A DNA stretch of 64,000 bases from Adiantum capillus-veneris (Eukaryota; Streptophyta; Polypodiopsida; Polypodiales; Pteridaceae), in assembly GCA_014529385.2 (NCBI GenBank), contig CM043954.1, positions 97,980,747-98,044,746 on the forward strand, written 5' to 3'. Of the stretch, positions 58,826 to 64,000 are shown in pieces. The notes beneath the pieces are model-generated. The model did no database searches. It worked only from the letters and a program-made list of their open reading frames with translations, and was not told the DNA's origin. Position 1 is the first letter of the stretch. Each line of letters starts with the position of its first letter. Both the position numbers and the translations under genes were made by a program.

Positions 58826-58921
58826 ACCGACGCGTATCCAGCAGTGTATACCGACGCGTATCCAGCATTGTATACCGATGCATATCCAGCAGCGTGTACC
58901 GACGCCGACTGGTAAAAACGA
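58826..58921 (+). repeat. CACTA-1 subterminal repeats (24 bp units)
   Basis: Four tandem units start at 58826, 58850, 58874 and 58898 with consensus ACCGACGCGTATCCAGCA plus a short GTGTAT spacer. A further degenerate unit lies just upstream (CGTCGCGTATACAGACGC). Arrays of this kind near CACTA ends bind the element's DNA-binding protein in characterised systems; here that is inference. Confidence 0.75.
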
Positions 58922-59086
58922 AACCGCGGGCTTATTTTTTGCGCATTTCCAAAAACTCATTCTCTCTCTCTCTCATCGCTCAACTTGCGGCCAGATCTGC
59001 ACCTTTGGACTACTACGGGCTTAGGCAAACACCATCACATCTTCTCTACTTGCTGCAGGTAAGCCTATTGTCCTTGTTTTTTGGTT

Positions 59087-59169
<83 letters not shown>

Positions 59170-59172
59170 GTT

Positions 59173-59225
<53 letters not shown>

Positions 59226-59674
59226 TTTACAGATGTGGAAGCTACTCGAGAAGCTTTGTGCACACATACGAGTGTATGTGAGTGCACAATCTCATTGCTC
59301 TCTCACACACACACACACATTAATTTTAATTTTGGTTTAATTTTATATTTAAATTTGTTTATTTAATTTTAAAATTCAAATTATTATTGTTGTTTAATTT
59401 TAATTTGTTATTGTTATTTAATTTTATATTCAAATTTGTTATTGTTAATTGTATTTTAGGGTTTCTTGAAATTAATTTTAGGGTTAAAGTTAATTAGTTT
59501 TAGGGTTTTGTATATCCAAAAATAGAATAAAAAAGCTTTAAATACATTAACAAAAAGTAGTAAAAAAAATAGTGTAGAAACAAAATTAAACATAAAAAAA
59601 GGGAGAGGGAAAAAGAGAGAAAGAAAGAGAAATAGAGAGAAGGAGAGAGTAGAGAAAGATAGAGGGAGAGAAAA

Positions 59675-59725
<51 letters not shown>

Positions 59726-59899
59726 AAGAGAGAAAGAGAGATAGATAGCGGGAAAGAGAAAAACAGGTAAAGAAAGAGATGGAGGGAAAGAGAGAGAATA
59801 GAGAAAGAGAGAGGCAGAAGGAAGGAGGGAAAGATAGAGGTAGAGAGAAAGAGAGATAGATATAGAGGGAGAGAAAAAGAGAGGTAGAGAGGGAAAGAG
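58922..59899. repeat. Non-coding: (TG)n, AT-rich and GA-rich blocks
   Basis: No credible gene. TG microsatellites at 59092-59167 and 59179-59222. 59310-59520 is AT-rich with repeated TTTAATTTTA words and AGGGTT repeats. 59600-59900 is a purine-rich strand of imperfect GA/GAAA/GGGA repeats, with pure GA at 59683-59722. Confidence 0.85.
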
Positions 59900-60170
59900 A
59901 GAGAATAAAGACAAGCTTCGAAATGATCCAAGAACACATTCAAATCTTCGCCCACATCCTGCTTCAAAGCCTTCAGCTTGGTGTCCATGTCGAGCGGGGA
60001 CACTTCCTTGCGAAAGTCATGCAGAAACCTCGTGCGTAATGCTGGCCACATTTACTTTGGCTCGCCTTCCAGTGCTTCGAACCACACTTTGGCCTTGCCC
60101 TGCATGAACAACGGAAACGTTTTCATCTTACTATCATCATTCGGCATTCTTAGTGATAGCATGTAAAGCA
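59900..60170 (-). pseudogene. Isolated Ty3-type gag fragment
   Basis: Minus strand: [86 protein letters not shown]. The W-F-x-x-L and F-x-x-x-F pattern is that of a retrotransposon Gag capsid region. It is bounded by GA-rich sequence on both sides and has no LTR or pol nearby, so it is a truncated scrap. Confidence 0.7.
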
Positions 60171-60173
60171 CAC

Positions 60174-60659
<486 letters not shown>

Positions 60660-62340
60660 GCCGTAGGTCAAACGGATAGAAGAAACGCCCAAAATACAAG
60701 CCGTTTTTTAAGTCCGGTTGGGTTTTTCTACGGAAAAACGCAAACGGACTTCATAAACGGCTTCTACGTCGTAGGTCAAATCCGGTTGCGTTTTTCTACG
60801 AAAAAACGCAAACGGACTTCGGAAATGGCTTCTATGCCTACCGAAACCATCCGTACTCCATTAGGTAGTCTTAAGGCAATGTCAAGAGCGTGTATGGCAA
60901 GCCGTAGGTCAAACAGACAGAAGAAACGTCAAATACAAAAGCCGTAGGTCAAATCCGTTTGCGTTTTTTTACAGAAAAACGCAGACAGTCTTCGAAAACT
61001 GATTCTATACCTACCGAAACCATATGTAATCCATTAGGTAGTCTTTAGGCAATGTTAAGAGCGTGTATGGCAAGCCGTAGGTCAAACGGATAGAAGAAAC
61101 ACCAATACACAAGCCGTAGGTCAAATCCGATTGCGTTTTTCTATGAAAAAACGCAGACGGACTTCGAAAATTGATTCTACGTCTACCGAAACCATCCGTA
61201 GTCCATTAAGTAGTCTTAAGGCAATGTCAAGACCATGTATGGCAAGCTGTAGGTTAAACAGACAGAAGAAACGTCAAGTACACAAGCCGTAGGTCAAATC
61301 CGGTTGCGATTTTCTACGAAAAAACGCAAACGGACTTCGGAAATGGATTCTATGCCTATTGAAACCATCCGTAGACGATTAGTTAGTCTTTAGGCAATGT
61401 CGAGAGCACGTATGGCAAGCCGTAGAACAAAGGATAGAAAAAACGCCAAATACACAAGCCATAGGTCAAATTCGGTTGCGTTTTAACCGAAAAAACGCAA
61501 ACGGACTTCGGAAACTAATTCTACACCTACCGAAACCATCCGTAGTCCATTAAGTAGTTTTAAGACAATGTCAAGAGGGTGTATGGTAAGCCGTAGATCA
61601 AACGGACAAAAGAAACGCCAAATACACAAGCCGTAGGTCAAATCCGGTTGCGTTTTTTTACGATGTTTGCAAACGAACTTCGGAAACTGATTCTACGGTT
61701 ACCAAAACCATCCGTAGTCAATTAGGTAGTCTTTAAGCAATGTCAAGAGCGCGTATGACAATCCATAGGTCAAACGGATAGAAGAAACGCCAAATACACA
61801 AGCCATAGGTCAAATCCGGTTGCGTTTTTCTACAGAAAAACACAAACGGACTTCGGAAATGGCTTCTATGCCTACCGAAACCATTTGTAGTCCATTAAGT
61901 AGTCTTAAATCAATGTCAAGAGCGTGTATGGCAAGCCGTACGTCAATGGGTTTGAATTAACGCCAAATACACAAGCCGTAGGTCAAATCCGGTTGCGTTT
62001 TTCTACGAAAAAACGCAAACGGATTTCGAAAATGACTTCTATGCCTATTGAAACCATCCGTAGTCCATTAGGTAGTCTTAAAGAAATTTCAAGAGCGTAT
62101 ATGGCAAGCCGTAGGTCAAACAGACAGAAGAAACGCCAAATACACAAGCCGTAGGTTAGATCCGATCACGTTTTTCTACAAAAAAACGTAAACAGACTTC
62201 GAAAACTGATTCTACGATTACCAAAACCATTCGTAGTCGATTAGGTAGTCTTTAGGCAATGTCAAGAGCGTGTATGGCAAGCCGTAGGTCAAACGGACAG
62301 AAAAAATGCCAAATACACAAGTCGTAGGTCAAATCTGGAT
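60660..62340. repeat. ~173 bp tandem satellite (about ten units) with internal dyads
   Basis: Units begin GCCGTAGGTCAAA (or variants) at 60660, 60901, 61074, 61246, 61419, 61590, 61762, 61935, 62108 and 62281. Spacing is 171-173 bp except the first, 241 bp, which carries an extra ~69 bp internal duplication. Most units have TTGCGTTTTT-CTACGA-AAAACGCAA, a strong dyad, and a second one (TTCGG ... CCGAA). GCCGTAGGTCAAA occurs twice per unit, about 60 bp apart. Next to CACTA-2, this may be its 5' subterminal array or an independent satellite. Confidence 0.92.
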
Positions 62341-62409
62341 CCGAAGATAAAATGAGAACTCTTGAGACCATTTACATGGATTGTCTGAAGAGCACGTGTG
62401 TGTGTGTGT

Positions 62410-62454
<45 letters not shown>

Positions 62455-62677
62455 TGTGTGTGTGTACGTATGTTGCACCCATAAATATAGGCTTTAATTT
62501 GACCAATAAAGACATGATTTACTCGGTGGTCCTGATCTCCGTGCACCTCTAGACCGAGGTGTGCGGAGATCGGGCATGACTAGAGAATGTGAGGTAGTTT
62601 ACACTGTGGAGATGAAGAAGATGGATCCGAAGATAAGACAATCCATCTTGAGACCGTTTATATGGATTGTCTGAAGA

Positions 62678-62752
<75 letters not shown>

Positions 62753-62800
62753 TATGTTGCACCCACAAATATAGGCTTTAATTTGACCAATAAAGATCTT
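62338..62800. repeat. Direct repeat pair with (TG)n before CACTA-2 gene
   Basis: Blocks at 62338-62515 and 62623-62800 share TCCGAAGATAA, TGGATTGTCTGAAGAGCACG, a TG microsatellite (62396-62465 and 62683-62749) and CAAATATAGGCTTTAATTTG-type sequence. The offset is about 285 bp. Confidence 0.9.
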
Positions 62801-63301
62801 TTGAAAACGAAAGATATGTGAACAGCACATACGCAACAACGGTCTCTTCCCTGCAGAGCAACTTCAAGATTTGCATTTTCGATCTCATGGTCAGGATGCA
62901 GTCGATCAATCCCCACAAATAGATATTGTTTCAACTTCATCACAGAGAAGACAAATGTCAAACGAACCACCACTAGTGGAATCTACCCCACCAACAGAGA
63001 ATGTCACATTCCAAGAAGCTGAGATGGATCAAATGTTGGATGCGTTTTTTGACATGGATCCAGTTATTGAAAACCAAGGTGGAGAAACCATCCAAGGAAA
63101 CAATGTCGATCAACCTCAGTCATCACGTCCACATCGATGACATGAGAGTGACGTTGAGCCAGAAGGTGAGATGATGCGGAGACTTGCACGAACGCCGCTT
63201 TACAATGGTGCAAACATTTCAGTTCTTCGTACATCTTTGGCACTGCTTAATCTATAGTCTATTTATGGATGGTCTGACACGAGTGTCACAGAGCTTTTCA
63301 G
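62801..63301 (+). pseudogene. CACTA-2 transposase: N-terminal exon
   Basis: Open from about 62871 (HGQDAVDQSPQIDIVSTSSQ). The acidic/Gln-rich region (EAEMDQMLDAFFDMDPVIEN) is followed by TGA 63138-63140 and the conserved MMRRLARTPLYNGANISVLR and TSLALLNL. TAG at 63255-63257 stands at the codon before SIYGWSDTSVTELF, homologous to the TAA of CACTA-1 at 39017. The exon ends at 63301 with a GTAAAT donor. The start codon of the intact gene is not certain; the associated N-terminal domain of CACTA-1 is not seen here. Confidence 0.8.
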
Positions 63302-63380
63302 GTAAATGTATTGTATGCTTAGTATGGACACAAAATTCAAACCAAAAATTGTGGCTTTTGATGTGGTGATGTATTGACAG
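63302..63380 (+). other. CACTA-2 intron
   Basis: GTAAATG donor and TTGACAG acceptor. Phase and place (TELF to LLNEQIFPEG) agree with the CACTA-1 intron at 39064-39151. Confidence 0.85.
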
Positions 63381-64000
63381 GTTGCTAAACGAGCAAATTT
63401 TTCCGGAAGGCAATCACATGCCTCTCTCCCGACCTGCTACCAAGAAGATTCTTACCAGCTTGGGCATGGATTATCATAAAATCCATGCATGTCCTAAGGA
63501 TTGTATACTCTTTTGAAATGAGTACGCAGATCTAGTACAGTGTCCCAAGTGTGGATCAAACAGATATAGAGAGGACACACAAGGCAAATCTATCCCTGCA
63601 AAGGTTCTTAGACACTTTCCTATCATTCCAAGAATAAAGAGCATGTTCAGGAGCAAGTCTATAGCATCTTTGATGACGTGGCATACCAACACTAGATCCA
63701 CGAATGATGTGATGCGCGTGCCTGCTGACTCTCATGCATGGAAGCACATAGAAGAACAATGGCCTACATTTGCGGAGGAGCCTCGTTCACTCCATTTTGG
63801 GTTAGCAATGGATGGAGTAAACCCATTTGGATTACGCAGTTCATCATGGAGCACATGGCCTATTTGCTTGGTGAATTATAATCTTCCTCCATGGCTGGCT
63901 ATCAAGAAAGGTCATCTATTACTGTCACTCATTGTCCCAGGAAAGTACAAAGCAAAGAACATGGACGTCTATCTGGAACCACTTATAGAAGAGCTTCAAA
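63381..64000 (+). pseudogene. CACTA-2 transposase: TNP2 core, runs off the window
   Basis: TNP2/Transposase_21-like: LLNEQIFPEGNHMPLSRPAT, GMDYHKIHACPKDCILF then TGA at 63514-63516 where Trp is expected, NEYADLVQCPKCGSNRYRED, VLRHFPIIPRIKSMF, MTWHTNTRSTNDVMRVPADS, EEPRSLHFGLAMDGVNPFGL, SSSWSTWPICLVNYNLPPWL, GKYKAKNMDVYLEPLIEELQ. It has one stop and no frameshift over 620 bp, so it is better preserved than CACTA-1. The two share intron position and domain order but differ at many residues, so they are different lineages. Confidence 0.88.

Noticed and set aside
60660-62340. CRISPR-like repeat array
   Set aside because: Spacing is 173 bp with the whole unit repeated and no unique spacers; eukaryotic sequence with introns and plant transposons. 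It is a satellite.

Overview
This window is plant nuclear DNA made almost entirely of transposable elements. The evidence is Ty1/copia elements primed by the initiator Met-tRNA type primer-binding site (TGGTATCAGAGC), Ty3/gypsy elements with long extra reading frames, and two CACTA (En/Spm) transposons with TNP2-type transposases, DUF4216/DUF4218-like domains and introns. Long GA/CT, GT/CA and AT microsatellites are also present. I recognise no host gene, tRNA, rRNA or CRISPR array. The species cannot be named from this; a large repeat-rich land-plant genome fits.

Layout. 1-12.7 kb: Ty3-A, a decayed Ty3/gypsy element on +, cut by an unidentified ~1 kb insert (2.67-3.67 kb) and by Copia-1 (6060-11676, minus strand, TSD TCAAC). 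14425-18255: Copia-2 (plus, TSD ATAAA), a deletion derivative without protease and integrase core. 18.7-20.7 kb: a broken unknown ORF, a polypurine tract and an LTR-like block followed by a primer-site-like sequence. 22.1-28.6 kb: Ty3-C remnants (gag, integrase), the integrase being split by non-autonomous LTR element D (23798-28361), which carries one unusual gag-like ORF. 28.9-37.7 kb: microsatellites and a ~3.5 kb non-coding segment present twice in direct orientation. 38.4-58.9 kb: CACTA-1, split by LTR element E (41481-57787, TSD CCTTG), whose own LTR is split by Ty3-B (41768-52268, TSD TATTT). 59.9-60.2 kb: a gag scrap. 60.66-62.34 kb: a ~173 bp tandem satellite. 62.87-64 kb: the start of CACTA-2, running off the window.

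How it fits together. The window is a record of successive insertions. Target-site duplications and coding sequence that resumes across insertions give the order: CACTA-1 is older than E, which is older than Ty3-B; Ty3-A is older than Copia-1; Ty3-C is older than D. Most coding regions carry stops and frameshifts, so all genes are reported as pseudogenes. The stops are often TAG or TGA where Trp or Gln is expected.

The best candidates for something undescribed are (i) Ty3-A, which has a second retropepsin-like domain after integrase and a duplicated pre-integrase/H2C2 module; (ii) element D and its gag-like/acidic ORF; (iii) the ~1,150-codon extra ORF of Ty3-B; (iv) Ty3-B gag, one frame interrupted by eight stops but no frameshift; and (v) the dyad-containing 173 bp satellite. 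All domain calls are by eye, without database search.
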